Source: a virus
Length of the DNA stretch: 64,000 nucleotides
Strand: one strand, 5' to 3'
IMG/VR virus record: IMGVR_UViG_3300031463_000547
Location: 1-64,000 of that record
Positions 15,647 through 24,631 of the stretch are shown piece by piece (the first letter of the stretch is position 1; each line of letters opens with the position of its first letter). The position numbers were made by a program, and so were the translations under genes. The notes under the pieces were generated by a model. It was given only the letters and a program-made list of their open reading frames with translations, was not told where the DNA came from and ran no database searches.

Positions 15647-16399
15647 ATGGATGTTTGGGTGTATACAGATGGGGCTTCGCATGGCAATCCGGGCGAGGCG
15701 GGCATAGGAGTGGTGATCCGACAATACAAGGGTCGTTTCAGTCTGCGCGAGATCAGTGAGTACATTGGCTGGGCTACTGCCGCAGAGGCTGAATATAAAG
15801 CGATCATACGAGGACTGCAGGAAGCGGCCGTTCTGGGAGCCAGTCGAGTCACAATATGCTGTGACAGCACTATAATCGTCAATCATATCAATGGTCGTAT
15901 GCAGGCACATACGCCAACTGAGCGCTTACTACTCAGCGAGGTGCTTGATCTGATGGCCGGATTTCAATCTGTCCGCGTTATGTGGATGGATCGAACGAAG
16001 AATAGTGAGGCCGATGCGCTTGCAACCGCCGCCATCAAACAGCACCATGACGATCGATATAATTCAAGTCACTACGCGAACCTCTATCTGGGATCATTAG
16101 TTCGCGGATTGCCTGAGGGGTCGAATATAGAGAGATGGGACGGCTGGGTCGTCCGGATGCCCCATAATGCTAAGACGGTTATCGGAACCGGCTCAACTCC
16201 AGAGGCAGCGATTAAAGATGCCCAACTACAGATAGCGAGATTGATGGATGAGAATCAGCGAAAGCGAGTACAAAACTCTTTTGGCCGGCAAAAGCGAGCG
16301 TCCCAAACGTTGCCGGACCAAGAAGCCATTAATGGAACCTGTCGGCGTCTTACTCGAACCGGGATACGTGCTCTTGGCCTTGACTCTACCGCCGAGTAA
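15647..16399 (+). CDS. Ribonuclease HI-like protein
   Basis: 250 residues. The first 135 form an RNase H fold with catalytic acidic residues D8 (YTDGASHGNPG), E47/E49 (AAEAEYKA), D73 (CCDSTIIV) and D123 (NSEADALA). It would cut RNA in RNA-DNA hybrids, for example primers. The C-terminal 110 residues are an extra segment including ERWDGWVVRMPH and a basic tail. An ATG at 15626 is an alternative start. Overlaps the RusA gene. Confidence 0.85.
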   Translation: MDVWVYTDGASHGNPGEAGIGVVIRQYKGRFSLREISEYIGWATAAEAEYKAIIRGLQEAAVLGASRVTICCDSTIIVNHINGRMQAHTPTERLLLSEVLDLMAGFQSVRVMWMDRTKNSEADALATAAIKQHHDDRYNSSHYANLYLGSLVRGLPEGSNIERWDGWVVRMPHNAKTVIGTGSTPEAAIKDAQLQIARLMDENQRKRVQNSFGRQKRASQTLPDQEAINGTCRRLTRTGIRALGLDSTAE

Positions 16400-16706
16400 A
16401 AACCGGGAGCCGTCGCATCGGTGGGCGCGCTATCGGTTGAAACAGGAGTGGGAACGGCTTGCGTATCAGGCATGGCTGGCGGCGGGCCTGCCGCGGTTCG
16501 ATGCGGTCGAAATCACACCGCGATTCTGCGTATGGCAGTTGCGCGATGCCGACAACAACAACTCGCTGGCGTTCAAGGGAATTATAGACGGGCTGAAGGG
16601 CCGCCTAGTGCCGGACGATTCGACGCGGTTCCTGACACTGGCTCCTGATGTATGCGAGGTGGACCGCCGCTTACAGCGGCTGGAATTGCATATCCTCGCA
16701 GTCTGA
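16332..16706 (+). CDS. rusA: RusA-type Holliday junction resolvase
   Basis: 124 residues from ATG 16332. LTLPPSKNR near the start and RDADNNNSLAFKGIIDGLKG with D72, D74 and D86, then PDD at 94-96, are the conserved acidic residues of RusA, which resolves four-way junctions as a dimer. The frame is open upstream to 16248 inside the RNase H gene; the chosen start gives the normal family length. The last gene of the early block, followed by the hairpin element at 16707. Confidence 0.88.
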   Translation: MEPVGVLLEPGYVLLALTLPPSKNREPSHRWARYRLKQEWERLAYQAWLAAGLPRFDAVEITPRFCVWQLRDADNNNSLAFKGIIDGLKGRLVPDDSTRFLTLAPDVCEVDRRLQRLELHILAV

Positions 16707-16743
16707 GCAGTCTGATTGGTGACGTATGACTGCGATAAGTAGA
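16707..16743 (+). promoter_or_regulatory. Repeated hairpin element, copy 1 (GCAGTC...GACTGCGATAAGTAGA)
   Basis: GCAGTC (16707-16712) pairs with GACTGC (16728-16733) around a 15-base loop that starts TGATT; GATAAGTAGA follows. A second copy with the same stem, the same loop length and the same trailer lies at 40654-40690. TGCGATAAG could act as an extended -10 promoter. In both copies GCAGTCTGA also forms the last codons of the upstream gene (here duplicated at 16698-16706). Confidence 0.6.
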
Positions 16744-16769
16744 ATGAAATCAAACTGGGGGCATACCAC

Positions 16770-17009
16770 GTGATCGAAATGCAGGAGTTCAATGAATCCC
16801 AAGTGCCGGATGGATTCACGATTGCAGCACTGCATCCAACTGAGGTGCGGTTGCTACGGCTGCTGAAGGACTTGGAGTACGGCAGGTTGGACGGAGAATT
16901 AGCACGGATCAATGTGCAGGCTGGCTACCCAGTGAGTGCAGAAGTCCGCTACTGCGTCTCAGATTCTCCTAGCATCACAGCAACGAAGCAAATCCGGTTG
17001 GACAAATGA
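16770..17009 (+). CDS. Hypothetical protein before the metallopeptidase-like gene
   Basis: 79 residues with a GTG start (an ATG at 16779 is the alternative). Contains ALHPTEVRLLRLLKDLEYGR, a helical segment. Overlaps the next gene by four bases. First gene after the repeated hairpin element, so perhaps the first of the late region. Not recognised. Confidence 0.55.
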   Translation: MIEMQEFNESQVPDGFTIAALHPTEVRLLRLLKDLEYGRLDGELARINVQAGYPVSAEVRYCVSDSPSITATKQIRLDK

Positions 17010-17449
17010 TACCTAAGGATTCGATGCGATTCCGGGAAGCCCCGGAACTGCGGGCGATAGCTGAAAAGTTGAAGGTTTCGCCCGCTGTGATGTGGAGAAT
17101 CGCTCACATCGATCTGGATCGTATCGGGTTTCTATACGAATATACGTGCGACGTGGTGCATGTTCCAGCATATTGTCGGAGGGTCGTGCAACCATACAAG
17201 CAGTTTTTGGAGGAACAGGGGCGGAGATGGGATTGGATCATCGAAGTGTATGGATGGCATGCTGAGGACAAAAGCGTTGAGTGGCTACAAATTCTGCTGT
17301 ATCACCAACTTCGTCACATAGGATATGATGGCAAACTCGTCGAACACAATGTCGAGGATTTTGGGGATATACTCGCCGAGTTCGGAATAGATTGGGTGGC
17401 GGACACAGACCCGCTGCCGGACATAACGAAACTGCCAGCAAAATACTGA
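17006..17449 (+). CDS. Putative phage metallopeptidase-like protein with altered active site
   Basis: 147 residues. WDWIIEVYGW..., LLYHQLRHIG (H100-Q-L-R-H104) and LVEHNVEDFGDILAEFGIDW (H114) match the phage metallopeptidase family found near terminase genes. The catalytic glutamate of HExxH is glutamine here, so hydrolysis is doubtful although zinc binding is still possible. Located just before the terminase, as is common for the family. Confidence 0.75.
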   Translation: MIPKDSMRFREAPELRAIAEKLKVSPAVMWRIAHIDLDRIGFLYEYTCDVVHVPAYCRRVVQPYKQFLEEQGRRWDWIIEVYGWHAEDKSVEWLQILLYHQLRHIGYDGKLVEHNVEDFGDILAEFGIDWVADTDPLPDITKLPAKY

Positions 17450-17451
17450 TA

Positions 17452-17510
17452 GGCCGAGAGGACCAACCTTAAGCCGAGGTACTCCCAGAAATGGGGGCGC
17501 TTCGGCTTTT
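17452..17510 (+). ncRNA. Late-boundary RNA element, copy 1 (before the terminase)
   Basis: Leader GGCCGAGAGGACCAACCTT (17452-17470) is followed by a hairpin: AAGCCGA (17471-17477) pairs with TCGGCTT (17502-17508), then GGT with GCT, one A.C mismatch, CTCCC with GGGGG, and loop AGAAAT. It ends in TTTT. Related elements lie at 35516, 42776 and 49508. The hairpin plus T-run looks like an intrinsic terminator or attenuator between the metallopeptidase-like gene and terS. Confidence 0.7.
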
Positions 17511-17529
17511 GTCGTTTACAGTGCTTTCC

Positions 17530-18048
17530 ATGTTCAGACGCAAGGGGCCAGTCAAATACGAGCGACCCGGCAAGCTCACCGATGAACAGCGTGAGCTGGT
17601 ATTGAACTGCCTTGCGTGTCGAATGGCAGGCCAACGCATTATCGAATACCTCCAAGCGGAGTTTGGGGTAACCGTCAAACATCCCGCGATATGCTACTAC
17701 AAGCGCGTCTATGCTGCTGAGATTGCCGCTCGTCGAGAGCGGTATCTCGCGGAATCGAAGGTCATCAACCTGCCATTTGTAGCCCAAGCTGATCGATTGG
17801 CGGAATACAGCCGCCACGTCAGCATCGAATTGAGGCGGGGGCGACTACGGGAGGCCCGTGAGGCGCTGCGGTCCATAGCTGAGGAGACGGGCGAACTGAG
17901 ACAAACCAGAGATGTCAACATCAATGCCAGTCAACGAACAACTGCTGAGCTGCTTGAAATTGTGCGCGGCGCATTGGGGGGAACTGACGCCGATACAGCA
18001 GGAGGCGGCGGCGGAGCTGGCGAGGAGATACCAGGCCCAGCGGGATAA
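17530..18048 (+). CDS. Terminase small subunit-like protein
   Basis: 172 residues from the ATG at 17530, chosen because earlier in-frame starts fall in the RNA element. KLTDEQRELVLNCLACRMAG and IIEYLQAEFGVTVKHPAICY resemble the helix-turn-helix of DUF2280-type small terminase proteins, which recognise the packaging site. A helical middle and a glycine-rich tail follow. It overlaps the large-subunit gene by up to 137 bases. Confidence 0.7.
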   Translation: MFRRKGPVKYERPGKLTDEQRELVLNCLACRMAGQRIIEYLQAEFGVTVKHPAICYYKRVYAAEIAARRERYLAESKVINLPFVAQADRLAEYSRHVSIELRRGRLREAREALRSIAEETGELRQTRDVNINASQRTTAELLEIVRGALGGTDADTAGGGGGAGEEIPGPAG

Positions 18049-19660
18049 GGCCAGTCTGAGTCTATCTGACTGGGTGTATCGATATTCGGCTCTGAAGGTC
18101 GGTGCGAATTGGCTGCCGTTCAGTTTTGACGGCCATGAATATCTGCGGGAGCTATATTGTGACCCGCAGCCAATAGTGATCCTTGAAAAAGCGGCTCAGA
18201 TGGGCGCATCGATCGTGGCGATCAACCGGGCTCTGCATTTTGTGGATACGACGGGCGGAACGGTGATCTACTTTTTTCCGACGGACACGGACGTGGCGGA
18301 TTTCTCGAACACGCGCGTCAAGCCGATGATCGAGCGGTGCGAATATCTGTCGGACCAGTGCAACGACATCAACAATGTGCATGTTCGGCAGATCGGCATG
18401 GGTCTGCTGTATTTCCGTGGGATGTTTGCCAAAGGGCGGACGAAGAGCATCCCTGCAGATTTCACCATCTTCGATGAGTTGGACGAGGCGAAGCCGGAGC
18501 ACAAAGCGCAGGCACTGGAACGAATGAGTCACAGTGCATGGGGGTGGCGAATGGAACTATCGACGCCTACCATTCCGGACTACGGCATAGACATCGAATT
18601 CGCACAATCCGATCAGCGCTACTGGCATGTCGCATGCGGCTGCCGCGAGGGTGTCGTGCTGGAGGATGTTTTCCCCGAATGTATCGGGGTTCGGCACGAG
18701 GGCACGGATCGTGAGGAGGTGTTCCTGCGGTGTCCGCGGTGTGGCAAGATTCGGCTGAACCCGTGCGAATATGCAACGGTCGGCGAGTATCGGGGTTGGA
18801 TTCCGAAGCGGCCTGAAAATGCGAGGCATGCCCGCGGTTATCATCTCTCGCAACTGTTCTCGACAACACCAGCGTGCAGTCCGGCGGCGATCTGGTATAA
18901 GTTCCGGCACACTCGCGACATTCCGGAGTTTTATAACTCGGTGTTGGGCGTGCCGTATGCCGGCGATAGAATGCCGTTGACTCTGGATGTGCTCGCGAAG
19001 TGCCACGGCGATTGGGGATTAGCTCAGACTGGCACTCGATGCTACATCGGAATCGACCAGGGCGCAGACAACTATGTGATTGTCAAGCAGCGGGATCCGA
19101 ACACGGGGGCCGGGAAGGTGATTAACGCTGTGGTTGTCGAGGGTCCGAACCCGTGGCCAGCAACGGTAGAGATATGCAAGCTCTACCCGGATGCCGCGAT
19201 AGTCGTCGATGCGCTGCCTGAAAAAACCCAAGCGCGCGCTCTCTGTCAGCTATTTCCAGGACGGGCGTATATGTGCTACTACACCGACACACAAAAGGAC
19301 GCGGTCGTAGTAGATGATGATCCGAATGAGCCAGACGCCGGAATGAAGGTTACCGTCCATCGGACAGAGACCCTAGACAGAGTCATAGAAATGCTGCTGT
19401 GGACGGCGCAGGGACGCCCCGACGGGATCATCCTGCCCAACGCACAATTACCGATATGCAAGGAGATCAAAGACCATTTGGCAGCATTAGCGAAGATCCG
19501 GCGCCGCAGGGTAGTCAACATCGGCGGCGTACAGCAGGAAACCGGGGAAGTGGAATGGGTCTATGTGCATATCAAACCCGATCACTTCGCCCATGCGCTG
19601 AACTATGCAACGATAGCGGAATCCGTGCCTGTCAACGTTGGATGGGCGGGATTTATGTAG
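17912..19660 (+). CDS. terL: Terminase large subunit, lambda GpA family
   Basis: 582 residues. ATPase part: KAAQMGAS near 93-100 (Walker A of the GpA type), FFPTDTDVADFS, Walker B IFDELDE near 186-192. A zinc-ribbon insertion (CGC...CPRCGK) follows, then the nuclease part with IGIDQGADNYV and VVDALPE. It cuts concatemers and drives DNA packaging. The start is uncertain: ATG 17912 and TTG 17954 both overlap the small-subunit gene in another frame. Confidence 0.92.
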   Translation: MSTSMPVNEQLLSCLKLCAAHWGELTPIQQEAAAELARRYQAQRDKASLSLSDWVYRYSALKVGANWLPFSFDGHEYLRELYCDPQPIVILEKAAQMGASIVAINRALHFVDTTGGTVIYFFPTDTDVADFSNTRVKPMIERCEYLSDQCNDINNVHVRQIGMGLLYFRGMFAKGRTKSIPADFTIFDELDEAKPEHKAQALERMSHSAWGWRMELSTPTIPDYGIDIEFAQSDQRYWHVACGCREGVVLEDVFPECIGVRHEGTDREEVFLRCPRCGKIRLNPCEYATVGEYRGWIPKRPENARHARGYHLSQLFSTTPACSPAAIWYKFRHTRDIPEFYNSVLGVPYAGDRMPLTLDVLAKCHGDWGLAQTGTRCYIGIDQGADNYVIVKQRDPNTGAGKVINAVVVEGPNPWPATVEICKLYPDAAIVVDALPEKTQARALCQLFPGRAYMCYYTDTQKDAVVVDDDPNEPDAGMKVTVHRTETLDRVIEMLLWTAQGRPDGIILPNAQLPICKEIKDHLAALAKIRRRRVVNIGGVQQETGEVEWVYVHIKPDHFAHALNYATIAESVPVNVGWAGFM

Positions 19661-19669
19661 GAGGACAAT

Positions 19670-20035
19670 ATGGCAACAGCGATTGTTGGTGGAGGGGAAC
19701 GTTATGTAGGCAAAACGGCCGTCTCGCTGGAGGGAGAGACGGTTGTATCGGTACGCGTGCCCGCGGGCGCGAACGCTGCCCGGATCAATCCGCAACTATT
19801 CAGCAGCTCTGACGGAATGGTGCTGCTGGCGCGAGACGCCGAACCGACTCTGGGTGCGAACGAGCTGATGATGGGCAGTGGTGATGTGTGCATGGATTGC
19901 TATCGCCCTGGCACAGAGATACAGTTCCGGTTGGTTGATTTCATGACTGGGGCAGATATGGCAGGGGGCGAGCACGATTACATAGTTGTCGTGTTCTACA
20001 CCAATATCGCGGGCCGCAGAAGTGGAGGTGCTTAA
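19670..20035 (+). CDS. Small putative virion protein
   Basis: 121 residues, beta-rich (VSVRVPAGANAARI, YIVVVFYTNIAG). SD AGGAGGAC upstream. Placed directly after terL with two similar small beta-rich genes, so a head decoration or stabilising role is possible. Not recognised. Confidence 0.6.
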   Translation: MATAIVGGGERYVGKTAVSLEGETVVSVRVPAGANAARINPQLFSSSDGMVLLARDAEPTLGANELMMGSGDVCMDCYRPGTEIQFRLVDFMTGADMAGGEHDYIVVVFYTNIAGRRSGGA

Positions 20036-20578
20036 ATGCCAGAAGGAAATGCTATGGGTTTCAGGGGTTCAATTATTGCCAATGCGACGCTGGAAGGCGC
20101 CGTGGAGATTGCAAGGGCTGAGATAGCCGAAGCTCCGGTGGCTGGTGATGCTACTGGTGAGATAACCGGTGAGGTCTCTATTGCTGAAGCAAATATTGCA
20201 GGTGATGCCAATATCGCGGCTATCGAGACCGCTACATTCAATGCCCCAGCGCCAATTTTGCGCTGGGAAACGTATAGTGGCGAGTTCGATGATGAGGGCG
20301 ATCAGGTTGCATTCAGCGAGGCGGCAGCCGTGATAGAGATCGAAAACCTCTCCGAGACCAATCTCATTGCGTTAGATACCTCCCCTGATCCGCTGACGCC
20401 GCCATCAATACCGACTCCGCCCAGCACGCCAGGCGCGTGGACGCAGGAGTCAAATTCCGTCCCCGCGTTCGCAACGCTGCGGCTGGAGGGCACGATCGGT
20501 TCGCTGGCATTCTGCGCGCCTGCAGGCACGACTGTCGCTGTGCGTGTGCGGGCGGGATTTACGACGGAGGCACAGTGA
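20036..20578 (+). CDS. Alanine-rich putative virion protein
   Basis: 180 residues. The first 65 are an Ala/Glu/Gly-rich repetitive stretch (AEIAEAPVAGDATGEITGE), then a beta-rich domain with a proline-rich linker (PDPLTPPSIPTPPSTPG). It ends in a strand-rich segment (FATLRLEGTIGSLAFC). No known family seen. Good SD (GGAGG) and overlapping stop/start with the next gene. Confidence 0.6.
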   Translation: MPEGNAMGFRGSIIANATLEGAVEIARAEIAEAPVAGDATGEITGEVSIAEANIAGDANIAAIETATFNAPAPILRWETYSGEFDDEGDQVAFSEAAAVIEIENLSETNLIALDTSPDPLTPPSIPTPPSTPGAWTQESNSVPAFATLRLEGTIGSLAFCAPAGTTVAVRVRAGFTTEAQ

Positions 20579-21075
20579 TGGGAGACAGAATCGCGTTGAC
20601 CAAACCGAGCGAACCCGCTGGTGCAGTTGCGAGGGCGGTCGCACCAGTGTGGGCGATACTGGGGGCGACTGTTCAGCAGACAGTGAAATTGGCGGCTGCT
20701 GGCGTGACCAACCGCGTCAACATCACGTTGATAGGGAACTGGGTTCCGTCCGCATCATCGGCGAAGGATTTCACAGACCAGCCATTCGTGCTTGCCTACC
20801 CATCCGGCGTCCTGATCGTCTGGTGTACGTTTAGCGATAACCAGGCGGCCATTAGGATCGGCGATCCCGATTCAACAGCGGGAGAGTTCGTTTTGAAACA
20901 GGGGATGAATGTGTTTCCCTACCTGATGACTGATACGGAAATCGAAATTGCGGGCGTCACGATCCCAGCAAATACCGATGTTACCGATCCGCTGGTTGGC
21001 TATCTGGCAACACCTGCATTCAGCGGTGCGCAGGAGATCATCATCAGCGCACCGGGGATAAACGTCAATGCGTGA
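20578..21075 (+). CDS. Putative virion protein, beta-rich
   Basis: 165 residues from ATG 20578, overlapping the previous stop. Sequence alternates hydrophobic strands (GVTNRVNITLIGNW, GVLIVWCTFSDNQ, AQEIIISAPGINV), consistent with a head or neck component. Overlaps the phosphoesterase gene by eight bases. Not recognised. Confidence 0.6.
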   Translation: MGDRIALTKPSEPAGAVARAVAPVWAILGATVQQTVKLAAAGVTNRVNITLIGNWVPSASSAKDFTDQPFVLAYPSGVLIVWCTFSDNQAAIRIGDPDSTAGEFVLKQGMNVFPYLMTDTEIEIAGVTIPANTDVTDPLVGYLATPAFSGAQEIIISAPGINVNA

Positions 21076-22984
21076 TCTATCACCGGCATTCACAAACTGG
21101 GGAAATCTGCGTGCTGATGCGGCCATTGGAGGTTCGCCCAACACGAAAATCGTGGTCAATGCGACCCTGCCGGATTCGTCGCAGGGGTTGAAACTAGTTG
21201 TTACCGATGGTCAGACAACGGCACAGTATATCCGAATGTACTGTTACAGCACGACAGCACTACGGTTCAGGTGTCCGCTGTGGATCAGCTCATTGACCTC
21301 GGCCACAGTATGGGATTTGGTGCAGTTCGGTACGAGAACGCGGTTGGGCGTCGGCTGGGATTTAGGTTATTTGGCTAGAATCGCCATCGTTCCAGAGGGC
21401 ACGGGGCCGACCTGGACACAGTACAAAATCAAATTGACTCTGCGCAGGGATGCTACTGATTGGGTAGGTGCGGTTGAACTGTTCAGTGGCGTTTTGAACG
21501 TCGGCACAAAATATATCGTAGACGCCTATTTTGATCGCACCACTGGCAGTGGCACACTCTCGATTGACGGCACACCCGTCGCTACCACAACCAGTGCTCC
21601 GACGGGTTCTCTGGCAATAACTTGGATCGCACTGGGGCTGGTGACGTGTCCAGGCAACGTAACCGCATACGTCGGACAGATTCAGCAATGGATGGACGCT
21701 ACCGGGCCAAATGACGACACTGTCTCCGTGCAATGGGTGCGACCCAGATCACTCAACATCGATTCGGGCACACTGGTTATCGATGTGCAGGGGGATCGCC
21801 CGCTGTCCGCGTGCCGGATCGAATACGGTTACGGCAACTACAACAGCACGGCGAACGGCGTAGGGGATGCGGCCAACCGCCGATTCGCATGCACGTTGAC
21901 TGGCATCATTCCGGGGACTCTGCAGTACCGAGTTGTCGTGACTGACCAATCACAGAATGAGGCTACGATCAGCTCGTTCTATGGTAAACAATTCGAACTG
22001 AGAATTCCAGGCCGCGGCGAACCGGTATTTGCGATTGCTGGAGGGGACGTCCATAATACGACCGCAGCTCGGTCGATAATGGACTACGCATTTTCCAGGT
22101 TTGAGAGGGCAGCCGGGCGTCCAGCCCATCCGATAGGCCGACCGCATCTGTGGCTGGATACAGGCGATTCCCTGGAACAGAACATCACGGTGGCATCTAC
22201 CAGCTATGCATTTACCGATCCCTACGATGCCTCGTTGTCGTTGGCTAGGGTAACAATGGGATTTCTGCCGAGGGTAATCAGCGAGAGCGTGCCGGGCAAC
22301 CATGCAACCACGTTTTATGATTCGATAAACCAATTTCCATCGTCACTCGGAACGCCGTCGCTGATAGGCGATTGGGCCATATTTGCCTATCAGGACCTAT
22401 CTGAAATCACGCAGCAGCAACTGGCCAGCTTGGAGGCAGGGTTTGCCAATTGCAACCGTGAAAAGAAACTCCTGTTAATGCACATACCATTGGTTGGACT
22501 ACCTCCAGCATCGGATTCGGTCGGATCGTGGTCATGGACAACAGCGCAGGCGATCCTGAATCTGTGCGCCAAATACGGCGTCGCGATTGTATGCTCCCAC
22601 TACCACCGCACATTTTATGACCAGGTCGCCGTCAATGTCGATGGTGTAGACAAATGGGTTAGCGTCTGCTGCACACCCCGGTTCGTTGTTGGTGGCACAG
22701 ATGCATACATGTCGTACGCCATACCGAACCCGAACCCCTACGACACACGGGATTATACGATCAGGCGTGGGCAGCGTGCGACACGTTACGCATACGGTGA
22801 CGGTGCGGCGCAGGGCTGGTTGGAGCTGCGTGACAATGGTGATCAGATATTCGCTGCAGCGTACGACTGCATTCGCAAAACGACGGCGACCGTGCTCATC
22901 GATGACACGGTAGCGCGGATAGCCAGACAGGCATGGGCAGTGTCGTTCAAAACCAATCAGATCGCGACACCACCCAATGATTGA
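21068..22984 (+). CDS. LamG-like plus calcineurin-like metallophosphoesterase
   Basis: 638 residues. About 1-215 looks like a concanavalin/LamG-type jelly roll; 220-310 resembles the fibronectin-like domain that precedes purple acid phosphatases. From about 315 a metallophosphoesterase carries every ligand motif: D327-x-H329 (GGDVH), D367 (DTGDSL), N411-H412 (GNH), H472 (MHIP), H511 and H513 (SHYHRTF). It should hydrolyse a phosphoester, substrate unknown. Its position between terminase and portal suggests a virion-surface enzyme. Confidence 0.8.
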   Translation: MRDLSPAFTNWGNLRADAAIGGSPNTKIVVNATLPDSSQGLKLVVTDGQTTAQYIRMYCYSTTALRFRCPLWISSLTSATVWDLVQFGTRTRLGVGWDLGYLARIAIVPEGTGPTWTQYKIKLTLRRDATDWVGAVELFSGVLNVGTKYIVDAYFDRTTGSGTLSIDGTPVATTTSAPTGSLAITWIALGLVTCPGNVTAYVGQIQQWMDATGPNDDTVSVQWVRPRSLNIDSGTLVIDVQGDRPLSACRIEYGYGNYNSTANGVGDAANRRFACTLTGIIPGTLQYRVVVTDQSQNEATISSFYGKQFELRIPGRGEPVFAIAGGDVHNTTAARSIMDYAFSRFERAAGRPAHPIGRPHLWLDTGDSLEQNITVASTSYAFTDPYDASLSLARVTMGFLPRVISESVPGNHATTFYDSINQFPSSLGTPSLIGDWAIFAYQDLSEITQQQLASLEAGFANCNREKKLLLMHIPLVGLPPASDSVGSWSWTTAQAILNLCAKYGVAIVCSHYHRTFYDQVAVNVDGVDKWVSVCCTPRFVVGGTDAYMSYAIPNPNPYDTRDYTIRRGQRATRYAYGDGAAQGWLELRDNGDQIFAAAYDCIRKTTATVLIDDTVARIARQAWAVSFKTNQIATPPND

Positions 22985-22987
22985 GAC

Positions 22988-24631
22988 GTGAGCGCGATGA
23001 CATTAGAACCTGGATGGCGGGAAACACAAAGCGGATTGGCTGTGCCAGCGGATGCACTGCGGGACCGCGATATATGGACGCCGGAGTTTCGGGCGTTTAT
23101 GCGAGCGATTGACGAACACCTGCCAGAGGTGCAGGAGTGGGTGGCAAAGAGCCTGGCCGCGCGCGGTCCTCAGACACAACCAGCCCCATTCTATCACTTC
23201 CTCAGCAGCTATTCAGGCATCAAGGAGCCGTTTGCAACCGCAGGGTTGTCGCATGAGACGTTGCGAACAATGGCGTATCGGTGTCCCATAACATCCGCTA
23301 TCGTCTCAACACGCATCGACCAAGTGGCTGCGTTCTGCCAATTGCCGGAATCCAAGAGCGATGCGGGATTCCGCATCGCCTTGCGCGATCCGGAATTGCA
23401 ACCGGATAGAGATGACCGGCGAGAGATGCGCGAACTGGAGGATTTTATCCTGGAATGTGGGTTGCCGGAGGCTAATGAAATTCGGCCCCCGCTTACATTC
23501 GAGCAATTTATTCGGTCGGTATTGCGCGACAGTCTCGAACTCGATGCCCTTGCATTCGAGGTTATTCCCGGAGCGAATGCAGAGAAATACCCCTGTGTCG
23601 GATTAATGCCCGTCGATGCTGCACAAATACGTCTAACTCAGCCCGAACAGTACCATCCCAAGCGGTCAGGGGTTCGGAACATCTTTGCCGTGCAAATGCA
23701 GCATGGGCAGATTACCGCGGAGTATACCGCCGAGGAACTGGCATACGGCGTGCGAAATCCGTGCACCAACGTGATGAGGGCGGGTTATGGAACCAGCGAA
23801 CAGGAATGGACGCTACATATCATAACGTCGATCCTGTTCGGCATTGCCTACAATGAGAACTACTTCACAGGTTCGGCGATACCGCCCGGAGTGCTCAGCA
23901 TTTCAGGTAATCTATCTCCTGAGATGCTGGAGGGATTCAGGCAGCAATGGCAGGCTCAAGTTGGCGGGCCGGGCAACTGGTTCAAGACGCCGGTGATAAA
24001 TACCAGAGATGGCGCCGGCGTCAGCTACGTCAAATTCAGGGATTCTAACAAGGACATGGAGTTCCACCAACTCCTGGCGTTCTACATTACCATCCTCTGT
24101 GCAAACTATCGGATGCATCCAGAGGAAATTGGCATGCAAAGTTGGGCGCCATATCGCACAACTCTCAACGAGGCAAACCCGATAACTAGGATTCAGTCGA
24201 GCCAGGATCGGGGATTGAAGCCCATCCTCAAGTTAATAGCCCAACTCATCAACTCGAAGGTCATCTGGCGATTGTATCCGGACCGCAAATATGTCTTCGA
24301 GTTTGTCAACATCAACGAGATCGATGAAGAGCGGGAATTGCGAATGCGGCGGGAGCGGTTGGAAGCCGGTCTATCACTGCCTGAGCACGAGATTGCGGAT
24401 ATGGACGGGAAACAGCATCCATACGCCAAGGTTCCAATCAATCCCTACATGTTCCAAGCATGGCAAATGCAGAATTCGATGGAATCGCAGCCAGAACGCG
24501 ATAACAATACTGATAAGCCAGAGGGTGATGAGAAGAAGGGCGAGGATGGCGAGAACGACGAATCTGCACCACGCCTTCTAGGGCTGCATAAGAGCGGTAA
24601 CGTTGTGGAGGTAGAAGTCGATGACTACTAG
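22988..24631 (+). CDS. Portal protein
   Basis: 547 residues. Follows the terminase/early virion genes and has the portal pattern: AYRCPITSAIVSTRIDQVA near the start, RDSLELDALAFEVIPG, a long clip/stem helix region, LAFYITILCANYRMHPEEIG and a charged disordered C terminus. Forms the dodecameric DNA gate of the capsid. GTG 22988 or ATG 22997 may be the start. The family is the SPP1/HK97-like portal set; the assignment rests on motifs and order. Confidence 0.85.
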   Translation: MSAMTLEPGWRETQSGLAVPADALRDRDIWTPEFRAFMRAIDEHLPEVQEWVAKSLAARGPQTQPAPFYHFLSSYSGIKEPFATAGLSHETLRTMAYRCPITSAIVSTRIDQVAAFCQLPESKSDAGFRIALRDPELQPDRDDRREMRELEDFILECGLPEANEIRPPLTFEQFIRSVLRDSLELDALAFEVIPGANAEKYPCVGLMPVDAAQIRLTQPEQYHPKRSGVRNIFAVQMQHGQITAEYTAEELAYGVRNPCTNVMRAGYGTSEQEWTLHIITSILFGIAYNENYFTGSAIPPGVLSISGNLSPEMLEGFRQQWQAQVGGPGNWFKTPVINTRDGAGVSYVKFRDSNKDMEFHQLLAFYITILCANYRMHPEEIGMQSWAPYRTTLNEANPITRIQSSQDRGLKPILKLIAQLINSKVIWRLYPDRKYVFEFVNINEIDEERELRMRRERLEAGLSLPEHEIADMDGKQHPYAKVPINPYMFQAWQMQNSMESQPERDNNTDKPEGDEKKGEDGENDESAPRLLGLHKSGNVVEVEVDDY

